64,000 bases of DNA, from positions 2,728,001 to 2,792,000 of the forward strand of contig JAQGEQ010000071.1 of assembly GCA_034620365.1 (NCBI GenBank), given 5' to 3'. The notes beneath the pieces were generated by a model, which saw only the letters and a list, made by a program, of their open reading frames with translations, did not search any database and was not told the origin of the DNA. This DNA is from Pegea sp. RAD2-039. Taxonomy: Eukaryota; Chordata; Thaliacea; Salpida; Salpidae. Shown piece after piece: positions 14,471-27,200 of the stretch; the stretch's first letter is position 1, and each line of letters starts with the position of its first letter. A program made the position numbers and the translations under genes.

Positions 14471-14479
14471 TTTCTATTT

Positions 14480-17320
14480 AAAAAAATTTATATAAAGTAG
14501 CAAATTGAATAACTTCAGGATATATAAAAAAGAATATGGTAAATATAAGCTGTTTTGCAGCAGACGTAAAAATGAAGTCAATCAGAAACTTTAACTTTGA
14601 GTATAACAGATCAATTAGTCTTCTGCAGGTTATCAAAGCACCCATAAAATGTTACAATTATATAATCTTTATTTTCAAAACTTTCAAGTTGCCTTAAGCT
14701 TTAAACTATGTTAAATAAACAAAAGTAGAAAGATTTATGATTTATGATCTAAAAACATACTTTTTCTACTTTACTAGAAAATCCTTGAAAAGTTTTAACT
14801 ATAAATTTGTTACTTTAATTAAGTCTGTAAAAATTTTAATCAATTTTTTAGATCACTACAAAATTTACAGCTGATTCTAAATTATCAAACAGAAGACTTG
14901 AAACTTGTTAAACAAAATAAAATTTTACTTGAAACTGATTTTATTGGAAATAGGAAGCTTCCAAACTAAAAAATAATCAGCAAAAATGGTAATAGAATGA
15001 AGTTTCTGCAACCAATAAACAGACATAATAATATAACAAACTGTTTCAGAAACTTATACTATGTTATGTTTTAAGTTTCGCAGTTAGAATTTAACTATTA
15101 AATATATTAGTTGCATAATCCATAACTGATTTCATCATAATTTATTTAAAACCTATGAAGAAAATAAACTTAAATCGGATTTCAAGTTTTCTTAAAGAGA
15201 GTATTTAAAATTATGTAGCGGCTAAAACTTTAGCATCTTTGACCAATCTGCATGGTAGTTTAAAAAAACACATCTGTCTGATTGCTAAATCGACCTATTT
15301 AGCTTCATTCTAAATGTTGAGCCCTCAAGTTAGCTTGGATTGAGTCTGGTTAAAGCGCTAGTCCTCTGCACAAGAATAACTTATGAAATTACAAGTAACT
15401 GACCAAAACATTTGACCAAATTAGGAGCTTATTGATTTTTATGTTTGCCCCCAAAAAACACCAGATGGGAATTAGCATAGTTGGGAAAATACCAAAGAAA
15501 AAAGTAGTAGAAAATAAATTTAATACTTCAATTGAAACTGAAGTTTACTGCAGCCCGATGCATTGTTTTATCAATTCAAAATTTTGATTGAAAAGTATAG
15601 TCCTTTGGGACACAAATTTTCTAAACAAAAATTGAACCACAAAATATGTCAAATGTTTTTTCATAACATGAGAGTTACTTGTTGTTGTTGGCAATTTACT
15701 AAACAAAGTACTTCTAAAAAGTATTTTGTGTTATATTGTCAAAAAACTCTTTATACTATGATAACTATAAAAAGTACAAATAAAAACAAACAAAAAAGTT
15801 CGAATCTTATAATACAATTGAAAGCCACGTCGATAACCAAACCAAACAAGCTACTTGAAGAAGTATTTGTAACTTATTGTGTAAACCATAATAACAAAAA
15901 TACTTAAAAAATTTATAAAAGATGTTTCAGAACAGATTTTTTGCAAACATTACTTAATACCTTCTCTAGATTTTTCACGGGTTCTTAAATACCGCTTTGA
16001 TGAAAATGTTTTTCCCTTTAAACTTAAATATAAAATAAGCATTTAAATTTCATCAATATTTACGTCTTAAATTAATGAAAATTAAAGACTCACAATAAAT
16101 ATATATAAACTAAAATTATAAATTATAAACAGTAGTAGAAAATATAAAAACTAATTATCATTATAAGAATACTGTATCAAAAGATTATGTTACAAATATT
16201 GTTAATTATATGGATGTAGTACAAAGACTTTGTTCAAAATTACCCGCGATTAAAGAATAAATTGATAAAAACTATTTTGTTTGCTTCAGCGACCTCGTAA
16301 GACTTCTGGAATAACTTAAATCAATTTAAAACTTTTACAGACAGATATTGTGCTTGGTGACCGAAGATACTAAAGACACAATTGCTTACGGTTCATCCTG
16401 ATGCCAGTGTGCTCCTCCAAAAATTACTGATGTAAAAACGGTGCCAGATTGCAAACTTGATGTTTATACCAAGTTTTAAAATTAGTTGACTTTGATCTAT
16501 TGCTTAGTTGTAATAAAAAGTATTTTATTAAAAGTCTTATGAATTATATAATAGATTTAAATAATTTAAATGATAGAATTCTAATAAATTAGGTTTTCGA
16601 GCGAGCCTGCTTCTTTTTTTCGATAAGACCGAGTTTTATCTAAAACAAATAAATATAAGTAATTTGAGCCAAATTTCCAGTAATTGCTAAAAGAATAAAT
16701 AAACATAAATAGAAAAAAATAGATTTTCTATAAATAAACTTTCTACTTTAAAATAGTTTTTCTACTTTGATGGGTTTGATGCTCAATTTTCAATTCAATC
16801 ACTCCTAACTGTTCTTTTATTTAAAATAAATCATTATTTCTCTTTTGAGTCTTTCGGATATGATCAAAACAATAATAGATCAAGTCTGTGATGTTTACAC
16901 AGAAACTATCTTCTATAAAAACAAGATTAAAAGTCAAAAAATTAAAAGAAGACTCAAGGGATCAAATCTTTAAACAAAATTTGTAAAATAGATTTTAAAT
17001 GATTCTTAAATGAAAATACTTAAGTGAGAATTGCTGTTACAAGGAATAGTTGATTTTTAAGATTGTTCAATTAACTTAAATATATTGGATTCAGATATAT
17101 AAATTTAACTATATCATTGGACAGAAATATGTTATTCATTTATTCAACGTATGGTTGTAACAAACAAAAACCAAGCTTTATGAGCAAAAGGATAATGAAA
17201 ACGTCTTAAGTGTCACAATTTAAAATTAATACAGAAAGAATAAGAAGACTATAGAGGCAGTAAAGTATAAATTATGAATGAAAAATTTAACATAACAAAA
17301 TAGGAGAAGAAAGTGGTAGT
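14480..17320. other. AT-rich stretch, no gene seen
   Basis: The chance open frame of 114 codons on the plus strand at 15,563-15,907 has strongly A/T-driven composition, no recognisable domain and no splice context. Small GC-raised patches near 15,320-15,370 and 16,350-16,470 could not be identified. Confidence 0.5.
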
Positions 17321-17329
17321 AAACTGGTA

Positions 17330-17650
17330 CTCTTTTAACAATACTGCGGTATAACAGTAAAGTATTTTGCCGCTGACGTAAATGTGTTAAACGTCATTCT
17401 CGTATGGACCGCTGTCACTGGTTGTAAGTAGCGCGTATCGTTAGTATAATTATCGTTTTGTAAGTCGCCTCAATAAAGATTCATTACCATTACACAAATT
17501 ACAGAAGAAAATTACTTAATTCATATCTTTCTAACAAAATTTGAAAAGTTGTGATAAACTTTGATGTACAGATGGAATCGGAAAAGGAATTCCAAACCTT
17601 GATTACTCTCTTGAAAAAGCTGTTACTCAACTGGGTGTTATTAAAGTTGT
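17330..17650 (+). mobile_element. Possible LTR-retroelement fragment (fossil)
   Basis: A GC-raised stretch with the look of the 3' part of an LTR lies here: mixed-composition sequence followed by a polyadenylation-like AATAAA near 17,470. A short open frame beginning about 17,570 follows, as the start of a gag would. Only one end is visible and no second repeat was found, so this is at best a truncated, old and inactive fragment. The family cannot be assigned. Confidence 0.22.
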
Positions 17651-17935
17651 TGAGCGGTCTAATTTTGAATGATCAGCATCTGAGGACGTATGAGATGTTG
17701 TGATCTTTAAAGTATTTTATGAAGTATATTATGGCAAAATCCATTAATAATTCTAAATAGTAATACAAGGTCAGCAAAAGGCGTCGATGTTGCAACAATT
17801 TAATATTCAGCTTATGAAGACGGTTTTCATATGAGGAAAGATTTATGCCACATCTAAGGAAACCTTTTGGGACGATTGTATGAGGTGAAAAGCTTAAATA
17901 GTAACAATAACAATGACCAAATTCGGGTGTTGTTG
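17650..17935 (-). mobile_element. LINE C, 3' coding segment (after interruption)
   Basis: On the minus strand the frame contains NLSSYENRLHKLNIK and QHRRLLLTLYYYLE. This matches the block 'LSYEERLKKLNLPSLEYRRLRGDLI' near the carboxy end of many CR1/Jockey-group reverse transcriptase polyproteins. Its expected upstream part is found at 18,560-19,680 in the same orientation, separated by a different LINE (B). Some sequence between the two halves appears missing. Confidence 0.55.
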
Positions 17936-17939
17936 AAAA

Positions 17940-18550
17940 AGGAAAAGACAATGAAATGCAAAAGAAACATTGTATAAAGTTTCTTTCTTTTCTTTAAAGC
18001 TGTTTTTTTCTTCTCTCTCCTTCAATTGTTTGCAAAGTAGAGAGTACCATTCAGAGCGATCTGCTGCGATGGTCTTCCAATTACTGGTATTGGTACTAAG
18101 CAAATTCATATCATGCTTGCATGTATCTTTCAGACAGAAACAGGGACGGCTGATATTGTGTTTACATCTTGATAGCTCTCCAAACAACAAATCCTGCAAG
18201 GATCCACTCGGCCTCAATTCGACGGACATTTTTGAGCCAGCGAAACCTGTGGTGGCTTAGCATGCTGTACATTGTAGTCTGGTCAATGCGCTTCAAGACT
18301 TCCTCGTTTGAGATCTTTTGCTGCCACGTTCAACGTAATATACAGCAAGAATAAAAGATGTTGAGTTTATTTTTGTTAGCCTTCGACAAAGTCCAAGTTT
18401 CGTTGATGTACAATATTGTACTGCAGACAAAGACTCTATAGATGGTACCCTTGGTATTGATGGAGAGAAATCTTTAACAATGATCAAATATTTCTTGTTC
18501 TCAAAGATTTGAAAATTTAGTATGAAGCTGATAACCCAATTATGAACAAA
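17940..18550 (-). mobile_element. LINE B, 5'-truncated 3' part inserted in LINE C
   Basis: Minus-strand blocks in order are: STILYINETWTLSKANKNKL (corresponding to STLLYGSESWT...), KISNEEVLKRIDQTTMYSML, HHRFRWLKNVRRIE, a frame change, LLFGELSRCKHN, RPCFCLKDTCKHDMN, and DRSEWYSLLCKQLKE. This is the thumb and carboxy-terminal region of the same family as the fragments at 12,100-13,660. The start near 18,550 lies inside the reverse transcriptase, so the copy is strongly 5'-truncated, as is usual for LINE insertions. Frame breaks show that it is old. Confidence 0.65.
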
Positions 18551-18554
18551 TGAT

Positions 18555-19680
18555 TTACGTGTGGATTCCATTTTAAGTCGTGAAAGATGAAGATTTCCAG
18601 GAGCTTAATGACCTGACGTTTGGAAATTTCATTATTGTATGAATAAAAATCAGTTGATGCTGGGTTAAGGTTTGAAGGTTTATTTATTGACAGGTGGAAA
18701 TGATTGTCAGTGACAAGCCTACCTTCTCTAGATTGAAGTGATAAGTTGGTGGATTCCAAAGAAGATTGAAAAGTAACTGATTTAGTACTAAAAAGTTTGT
18801 CATCGTCGGTAAAAAATATTAAATTTCTAAGACCATCTAGTGATATAGAAATGTCTGTAATGTGGTTGATTTAAATGTTGAAAAAAAGAGGGCCAATAAT
18901 GCTGCCTTCAGAAACACCACTGAAAACCTTAGGAAAACTGGAAGTAGTGTAATTAATGATAACCTGTTACAGTCTGTTCTAAAAACATGGCTCAATGCAA
19001 CAGATAAGACTATGGTCAATGTTGGAAAGTTTTTATCAATGTGGAAAATGAAACTGAGTTAAACATTTTGCGAATAGATGAATTGGTTGTTAAATTATTT
19101 GCTGAGTAATATAGCTACTGGTGGAGAGAAGATGACAGATGATCACTGGAAGATCTTTGAGAAAAGAATCTAAATTGATAATTACATAGAAATTTGTTAT
19201 TGAGAAGATAAGTCAAAATTTTCTGACCGGTACAAAAATTCTGCAGAAGATACTAGTGAGGGAAACTGGTTGTTGATTTGGGGGATTATTTTTGTCTCCT
19301 TTTTTAAAAACTGTGATAATGATAGAATTTATCCATTACAAAAGTACGTAACTGGAGGATAATTAGGAATTAAATACATGTAATACAGCTTCTAGATAGA
19401 CATTTCGACAAGGTAGGTAAACTTGTTTCAGTTGAAGAGTTAATTTGTCCTCAATGTTGTGGACGGCGGTGAAAATGTTAAATTCAGTGATAACAAAGTC
19501 CTCAGCTTTTTTTAAGATCACTGAGATATACATTTTTATCTTCATCAATAAGGAGTGGTATGGATGATCTGGAGTTTAGTTTAGATTTAACAAATTTACA
19601 CGATGAGCTGCTGTCCCAAACTTTACTTCCTAATTAAATTTCTTAAATCCATTTAAAATCATTTAAGCTCCAAGACCTGC
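18555..19680 (-). mobile_element. LINE C, reverse transcriptase segment
   Basis: Read on the minus strand this is a second LINE family. It shows KKGDKNNPPNQQPVSLTSIF (about 19,250-19,310; family form 'KKGDP..NYRPISLTSVLCKI'), SGVSEGSIIGPLFFNI (18,870-18,920; 'SGVPQGSILGPLLFNIYIND'), FTDDDKLF (about 18,800; the FADDTKL catalytic box, here with the aspartates still readable) and DLKWNPHVNH (about 18,560). These are typical of CR1/Jockey-group elements. Stops and frame changes are spread along it. It ends at the LINE B insertion and resumes at 17,935. Confidence 0.7.
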
Positions 19681-19689
19681 GGCTTGATT

Positions 19690-22038
19690 TTAATGTACAT
19701 ACTTGAGTTTTATAACTTTCATTTTGATTTATTCTAATTTTCCAGTTTTTGCTCCAACTGAAAAATTCAAAAAACATTTTTTTCTAATCTCTGGTTTTAA
19801 AATTACATAATGATAAATTCTTTCTTGATCAACAAAATCAAGTTTCAAAATATTAAATTAGAAAATACGGAGGAAGATTACGAAATATTTCTAAATATTC
19901 AGATATACAAATATGGCTCGTTAACTAAAAGCTTAGAAAACTGTCAAAATTGAAAATATTTTCATCGTTATGTTTAAACAATGTGTAAAAAGAAGTCTTC
20001 ATCAGTCACAGGATCAAAAATAAAATCTATGGAAAACCAAGAAGAAAATTAATCAAATGGATTTGAAACTACAAGTTAACACTGGAAATATTTTATACTA
20101 AAACTAAGATGCTACTTTCGATTTTACTTGAAACTTTCTGTTTTTATATTCTAACAAAATAAATTTGAAAAAATAGATATTTGCGAAAGTGTTTATTCCT
20201 CCATAACATGACAGAATGTTATATTTAATTATTAATACCTTGTTCAAGTACTTATTTAAAAGAATAAGAAATATATAGTTTGTTATTAAAACGATTGACC
20301 AGTTGCTGCCAAGGCAACATCACATGTTTATTGCTTCTTCATTTGTCATCTAACAACATTTCCGGCTGAATGAAACGCGCAAAAATTATTTACGTTTTGA
20401 AGCAAACAACAAAATGAATAACTGTCCTTCTAGAAGAGTAGCAGCATTTGAAAAGTAGAAACAGAATGGATTGAAAAGTAAAATTTTCATGTTTCATCGA
20501 TAAATAAAATAAAAAAAACTAAATCGGAAACCTTTTCAATTATATACTATAAACTACTTGTACAAATACGTATGCCCAATAGAAAGTAGAAGAACAGTAT
20601 TAAAAATAATTACCGAATTTTGCAAATTACAAAAATGAATATTATAAATAACCACTTTATTATATATTTATCAAATTATTTTGATAATAAAACTGGCTCT
20701 AATTGGTTCAGTATTTTAGGATCATTGGTAATTTTATCCTGCGTAGTTGAGTATCAAACGAATCAACGAAGTGAAATGAGTCTTGCAAATAGCTGTTGGA
20801 GTACGCATAAAAAAGCACAAGCCGGCTAAGAACTTAATAGATGGATGCAGCCTGAACGACAACAATCAGTAAAAAACAGTAAAAGTTACAAGTAATAAAT
20901 GCAACACTTTTCATTTTAAAGATTTTAAAATGGTTTTAAAATCCGATTTTAAACCGTGCCACAATAGACATTACTGTGATAGAAGCTTATTATACGGATA
21001 ATAATTAGTAATTGGAGGTACATTGCATACAAATCAAAGCAGTCTTCAATTAAAGCGTTTGATTGAAGACTTTCAGATGGTTTGAATGTACACAGTGTTG
21101 TTCTCAGTGCTCAGATTCCTCAACGTTACCAAACGTATAAAGCAAGGAGAGTATTGCTTGATAGACACAGTGAAAAGCTTCTCTCCTAAAGACGGTCTAC
21201 TCATATAAATCCTTTTAAAGGTTTAATCGACTCGAACAGGGAAAGAAAATCAATAAGAGGTTGGTGAAAAGCTAGTTTTTTGGTTTTTATTATGGCATTA
21301 GAATACAATGAAAGTACTTAAAGATTGAAACTTTTCAGTGGAAGTTTACATCATCCACTTTATCAAAGTTAGTTTGTCTTTCAACAAATTTTACAAAAGC
21401 TTTTGATTGCTGAAGAAGTTATATTTTTCTTGCTAAGATTAGAAGATTTGTTTTGGCGACTAGCAGAATGACGACAGCAATGAAACTGCTAACCGCTATC
21501 TTTAATTAAACAGATATTTTATCTAGTTGTCGAAAACCAAATACTTTAATAAGTGCACGGTTTAAAAAAATAAATGAAATAGAAAATTCAAGCAAGGAAA
21601 AGAAAATATAAGAAAATAAGTTTGAAACGAAGAAGGATACAATTATTCTTTTTCACTCATTTTTTCATGAATAGAAATAAGTATGAATATGGATATTAGA
21701 AAAATTTTTGAAATGTTGTAAGCCTCACCAATTTGTCAGGAGAAAAAGCTTGAGGACATATTAGAATGCAAGAAGTTCTTTTAACTCAAGAATTTTACTT
21801 AAGAATGAAGTACCAAACTTAATAAAGAAATTGTAGTCGAGTCAGATTTGTCCTCATTAGTATGACCTGCTTTAGGTGTCCTCTTTAAGAATACCAAAAC
21901 TCGTTGACTTGGTTTAAGAAGTTTCAAATGTCTTCATACTTCTCAAGAGTGATTCTTTGGTCTTGATTACAATTTTAAATATCCAGGGAAGCTAAATATA
22001 AGTATAAAAAGAAAATAAACTATCGTATATAGACTATT
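19690..22038. other. Non-coding stretch, including presumed 3' UTR of the FAM78 gene
   Basis: No gene is supported. The part nearest 22,038 should be the 3' UTR of the minus-strand FAM78-like gene, although I could not settle a polyadenylation signal. Patches at 21,060-21,250 and 21,720-21,970 are less AT-rich and may be decayed coding or mobile sequence, but no family was recognised. Confidence 0.4.
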
Positions 22039-24288
22039 TCAACTGTTAGATAACGCTTGTGCTTGAAAACTCATCACTTGCTGCTTTGAAACCGTTTTTA
22101 CCACGCATTCTTTGCCTTTCATAGCTGATGAGCCATTAAATAGAACAAGTTCATTTACATCACTATGTGATTCTTTTGCAGGTACCACTACAACCGGATG
22201 ACCTCCAGTTGGGCGCCATATTAAGGTCTGAGCATTGTTAGCACTTGGTCTAACCAGAGCACTAAATGGTATTTGACATGATGAAAAGATATTAGTTGCA
22301 CTATTACTATTGCTGTTATGATCACCACCGGTAGCAGCAGTAGTCGACATACTGAAACTGGTTCGCTTCTTGTTGTTCATTCGACTTCGTTCTCCATTTC
22401 CACTGGTCACAAATGGTTGTTTTTGAGCTCGTGGAGCTACAATACGCGCTCGACAACCCAGCTCTCTACTTGGGTCTACATCTATTTCTAAGTAAAAATT
22501 CCAACGAACAGTCTTTAGAACTATGATGTCTTTTGTGGTTTCGTTGATGGCTGCTAGCCACGTGATAAGCTTTGATCTCTAACTATTCGTGTCAAGTGAG
22601 CAGATGTTCCCTCACTAACAGGAATGTCCCATGTTACTGAGGGGTAGAAGTTGTCGTTCATCTGTTAACAGAGAACAGCTTTAGTATTTTGATCAAAATT
22701 TCGTTTTTAACTTTAATTGAAGTTTTGAGTAAACTGGTCAAGTCGAGAGACATTTTTGAAATGATAATTTTCGAGGAAGTTTTTTTATCATAAATTATAT
22801 TCATAAATACAAGTTACATAAAAAGGATTCAGTCAGCATTCATCAGTTTATAAATTAATTATATTTTGAAAAAATTTTCAAGACATGAAAAAGACTCGTT
22901 TTAACAGAATTTCATTATTTAAATCATTTAAACATGTGTTGAAATCGGTATCGTTCGGTTAAAACCAAAGCAGCTGACAAAATGTTATCGATTTATTCTA
23001 AGTTGTTTTGATTCATCATAATTAGTTTCAATTGAAAGGTCAACCTAAGTACTTAATACAACTGTTTATATTAAGATGTTTGTTAAACCTTTCTTTTAAT
23101 TTTATAATAAGTTAAATTATAAATAGAAGAATCAATTCGAATATTTTCAAAGGTTTATCCATTTGTTAAAAAGTAATTAAATTCTAAGCTAATAAATTTT
23201 TAAACATGTTTAAAGTAATTGAAGCCGATAACTTGATGCCAGATAAAGCTGAATTTTAAACAGAAAGAATTTAAAACTGTTTAAGTAAAATATGTCAAAT
23301 AGACTTTGCAACTAACCGTCAAGTGCATACACTTGTAGGTATCTGTCGGACCTACTATCGTAGCGATCTCAGTTGTGTTACCGTACCACGGATAGGAAAC
23401 TCCGTCACTATCACTCACAGCAGATATTTTTCCTGTTTTTAATGCTGGTATCTCCCAGCTTGAGCTACAAATTGAACAGTTGCTGATTAACTATTTATGG
23501 TATTGCTTAGCTAAAATTACTCAAAAGAAAATTAGTAGCATGAGATCAGATAGGTTGAAAGAAAACTAGTTAAATAATTTAGCGATAAATTTATGGATTT
23601 TGTTGAATATTGATTTGTGTGCAAAGAAAGGTGTTAGTTAAAAACATTTTCATTTAACAAAAATCAGTAAAAATGGTTTCATCACTAAAAGTTAGTTCAA
23701 ACAAAACGTAACCAATGCTAATTTTAAATCCATTCAAAGTTATAAAAGTTAATATTGATGAGATATTTCTCATAAGTGAACATCAAAAGTTAGATATAAT
23801 TAGATTTTACAAGTAAATAGTCAGGTGAGATCATATGGTGAGTATTTAAAAGATGTTTGAAGCTTTAATATACAAACTTTAAAGAAAGTTGAAAGTTACA
23901 AATGAAAAATATGACATCAACAATGAAATCATTGTTGTTGACTTTGAATTGTTTAAAGTCAACTTTCAAGAATTTATACCAGAAACAATATATAAAAAAA
24001 CAATATTCAGAAAGTATCTCACCTTCCAAGCATTCCGTATTGATTTACAAACTTCATATGATCACAAGCTTGGATCCAACCCACCGTCCATGTTTCTTTT
24101 CGACGTATTGGGGGCATTATGACTTGAGCATAAGCTCGGAAATAAGGAGTTCTATATCGAAGTACGATTGGAGAAAACTCTTCAATTACTGTTGGAGACT
24201 TATCAATACTTGCTTGGACATTACTGTAAATATTTGTTTGGCAAGGACCGACTTTAGCTTTGCTGGAGACACTATGAAAGCATCCCAT
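22039..24288 (-). CDS. FAM78: FAM78-family protein, conserved core
   Basis: Three exons encode the conserved FAM78 fold: 24,288-24,023, 23,464-23,317 and 22,661-22,039, with GT-AG introns in phases 2 and 0. The start MGCFHSVSSKAK matches MGCIQSITCKARIR of vertebrate FAM78B and has the MGCxxS form of an N-myristoylation/palmitoylation signal. IVLRYRTPYFRAYAQVIMPP and ETWTVGWIQACDHMKF follow, then SDSDGVSYPWYGNTTEIATI, then MNDNFYPSVTWDIPVSEG, and near the end SALVRPSANNAQTLIWRP. The core would be 345 aa against roughly 260-280 in vertebrates; the surplus is mainly a Ser/Asn-rich insert and a longer tail in the last exon. In the last exon one base is missing near 22,570 (after codons for RDQS), so the reading frame as given breaks and resumes in another frame; this is either an assembly error or a real lesion. 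The molecular function of FAM78 is unknown. Confidence 0.85.
24286..24288 (-). promoter_or_regulatory. Conserved internal start codon (MGCxxS)
   Basis: This ATG lies inside a long open exon and is where vertebrate FAM78 proteins begin. Glycine 2 can be myristoylated only if translation starts here, so its use decides whether the product is lipid-anchored. No in-frame stop separates it from the upstream coding sequence. Confidence 0.6.
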
Positions 24289-27200
24289 GTTTAGTAAGTT
24301 TTCTGAGTATAAGTTTTGCTTGATAGAGCTTGAACAGTGATTGCTACCTGCTTTGTTTCTGTTTAAAAATTTGCTAAAAAAAGACGAATTTTTAACTGAT
24401 AGTCGTGGACTATTACAAAGGCCTCCAAAAATTATATTGAAGGTGTCACGACTATCTGTTGCTCTGCAATTGGAGAAAGGTGTATTTAGCTCTTGGCTGG
24501 TTGATACAAACGTCCTTCTTGGGTCGAGATTGGAGCTTGCCTTTCCAATTAGTGAAAGATGATTATTACTTGAACTGTGACTTTTAGTCTTTTTTTTGTT
24601 ACTGTTTGTTGAAGATAAAGGTGCCAAAAAACGATTACTTCTTTCACGAGAATACAAATAATCTAGATTTTCAGCTTGAAATGTACCGTTTATGCCACTT
24701 GCTAGCTCAGTATAAGGGTTCTTTTTACAAATCTTTTGCACCGATGGAAATCGTGGAAGAGTTTTTATACTTCTTAATTGGCAGTGTTTACTTTTGTTGT
24801 CATAAATTGAACAATCTGTAGGTAGATGGCTTATCCTGCTTACTTTCAAGTGATCTGTATCTCTTGATCTCACGAATCCTAAATTCGATTTTATCGGAGG
24901 AAATGTCAATTGATCGCTGACAACTTGCTTGTTAGAGTCTTTGTAGCAATCGATGCGGCTTGAAGTAGCGTTTGTATTGCAATTCTGCCAATGAGAGTTT
25001 GAATAATTGGTTTTCAGCAGAGTTTTCTTGTTGGAGATAAGCCTTAGTGAGTGATCTTTTCTCTTATGGAAAGAAAAGTCAAGTGCTGTTGGTTGATGTG
25101 CAAGAGGCACCCCACTTGGGTCACAGAACATACGCCCAGGTGATTTCCAATTAAAATTAGCTGCATTAAAAGAGGATTGAACTTCTGGTGAAATTCTTCT
25201 TTTTAAAGGCTTCGATTGTACTTTCAATTCTTCTCTTTTTACTTCTTTTACAAAATCAGGAAATTTGTTGCGATTGACTTTAAACTGTTTTTTGTGTAGA
25301 TCATAAAGACCTTCTGAAGATTGCCTAATAAAATTATTACTAGGGTAATCGGGGGGAGACCTTTGAAAGCTAAAACTACTACGTAATTTTTGAGTAGAGG
25401 GTTCTTTTTTACTTGCGTTGGACTTTATAAAATCTTTGCGTGGTAAAAAACTCCCGCTGATGTCTAACAGCGTTTCAACTGGAGGCTTGCGGTCAGTTAA
25501 ACGAGGAATGTGATCGCCACAAAATTTCAAATGTGAATTTTTTTCTGTAAAAAGTTAAATCATTTAAAACAATAATTTTAAAGTCTGTTAAAAACTTGGT
25601 TAATCAAACTTTGTTTAAAATAGGAATTTAAAAAAGGGTATATTATGTATATTTAATTTTTTAGCTTTAAGAATAATTGCTCAGATTTTTGTACATCAAT
25701 ATAACTACTTGACACAACATTATTTAAAAATCTTTAGAATGATTTTGCCAGTGGTTAAACATCCAATTATAAAGACATACGTTACAAAATGTTTATTGTA
25801 ATAATCAAGTATAAACAGCATTGTTTCTATTTTTTATGATGTATTATATATTAGTATATATACATGTATATATTATTTATAATATATATTGTATATGTTA
25901 GCTGCTGAAGAAAAATGTGCACATGTAGAATTTGGTTCTGTAAAAATGATACAAAGATTCAAACTTATTCACTTGACAAAGAAACAAACAACTACGAAAT
26001 AGCTGAAGAAGCTGAGAATTTTGGAATTTTTTAAAAACTAAAAGAAACTAAGTGATATTGCTAGATTCAAATACAGGAAGCAAAATTTTGCGTAATTTCT
26101 ATTCAAAAGCACTAGAAATTTTTCAGCAACTACAAAGCAAAGACTTATAATGAGTTTTGTTCACGTAAATTTCGTTAAATAAATTTTATAAAAAATAATC
26201 GTTTTCAATTATGATGCTTTAAGCTGAAAAGCTATTTTCACGAACATCTTGCTATAAATTAGTTTATAATGTTAATAGAAGAAAAAAATAAAATCCAATC
26301 TAAAATGTTGCCTTTAAATAGCTTTTTTGTCTACTCATCAGTCCTGTAATTGATTGAACATATAAATCTACAGCAACATTTACTGGTAACTTCATATACT
26401 ATAATTCTATTCAATTAAACCTGTTTTTTATAAGATAAAAAGAATTACTAGAAAGTTCTGACTAGTAAGCCTATGAATAGATAATCAAATTTTTGAATAA
26501 ATAAAATTTATTTTTCTAACTTATTCTTACAGAAAACCTTTGAAATTCAAACAAGCAAGTCCAGTTGCTGTTAGCTTCGCTGTCACTTCTGACCAGATAA
26601 TTTTACAAGGTGAATTACAGGAAGGACTTCTTTATAGCTTATATAATTTTACTTATTTGTAGGATGAAATGTTTATTTTCTTTTTACTTCAATAATAAAC
26701 ATTAAAACGATTAGTTTCGTGAACTAATATCACCTCAAACTAGTTAATCATAATTTGAGTCATGTAGTCTTTGTAAAACTAGTAAACGCTTCCTCTAGAA
26801 CAGGCTTAGTAAATTAACTATTGTTAACAAAGTCTTTTAGAGATTACAAAATTAATTTCAAACTAGACAAGAAGTGATAATAATTAAGTTGGTGGCTTGG
26901 CACACTCATTATTAATTTCCTCTTATCACACTCTGTTATTAAGTATTATAGTGACAGGCTTCCTGAAGCGAAAAAAATAGATTGACATTCTTATCTCGGT
27001 GCAACAGATGCCGGTAGCTAAGTTTCACAAGTAATAGTTTACAGGAAGAAATGTATTCAATATTACATGGTGCATATTTTGCCCACAAATACATATGTTA
27101 CATTCATTCGTGCGCGAAGTACTAAACAGTAACAATTTCATATTTATAAAAGTTACTTAAGTTAAATAATATAAGGAAACAATTAAATTTTTAGCTGGTA

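Noticed and set aside
15563-15907. 114-codon open frame on the plus strand
   Set aside because: A/T-driven composition (Lys, Asn, Thr, Ile), no domain, no splice or start context; open frames of this size arise by chance in such DNA.
18862-19062. Plus-strand frames across the LINE C region
   Set aside because: They are reverse-strand shadows of the reverse transcriptase block read on the minus strand.
23889-24821. Plus-strand open frames of 71-130 codons
   Set aside because: Shadows of the large minus-strand FAM78 exon; their residues mirror its codons and they carry no signature.
25840-25900. TA-alternating palindromic tract
   Set aside because: Simple-sequence TA repeat common in AT-rich genomes; no evidence of an origin or regulatory site.
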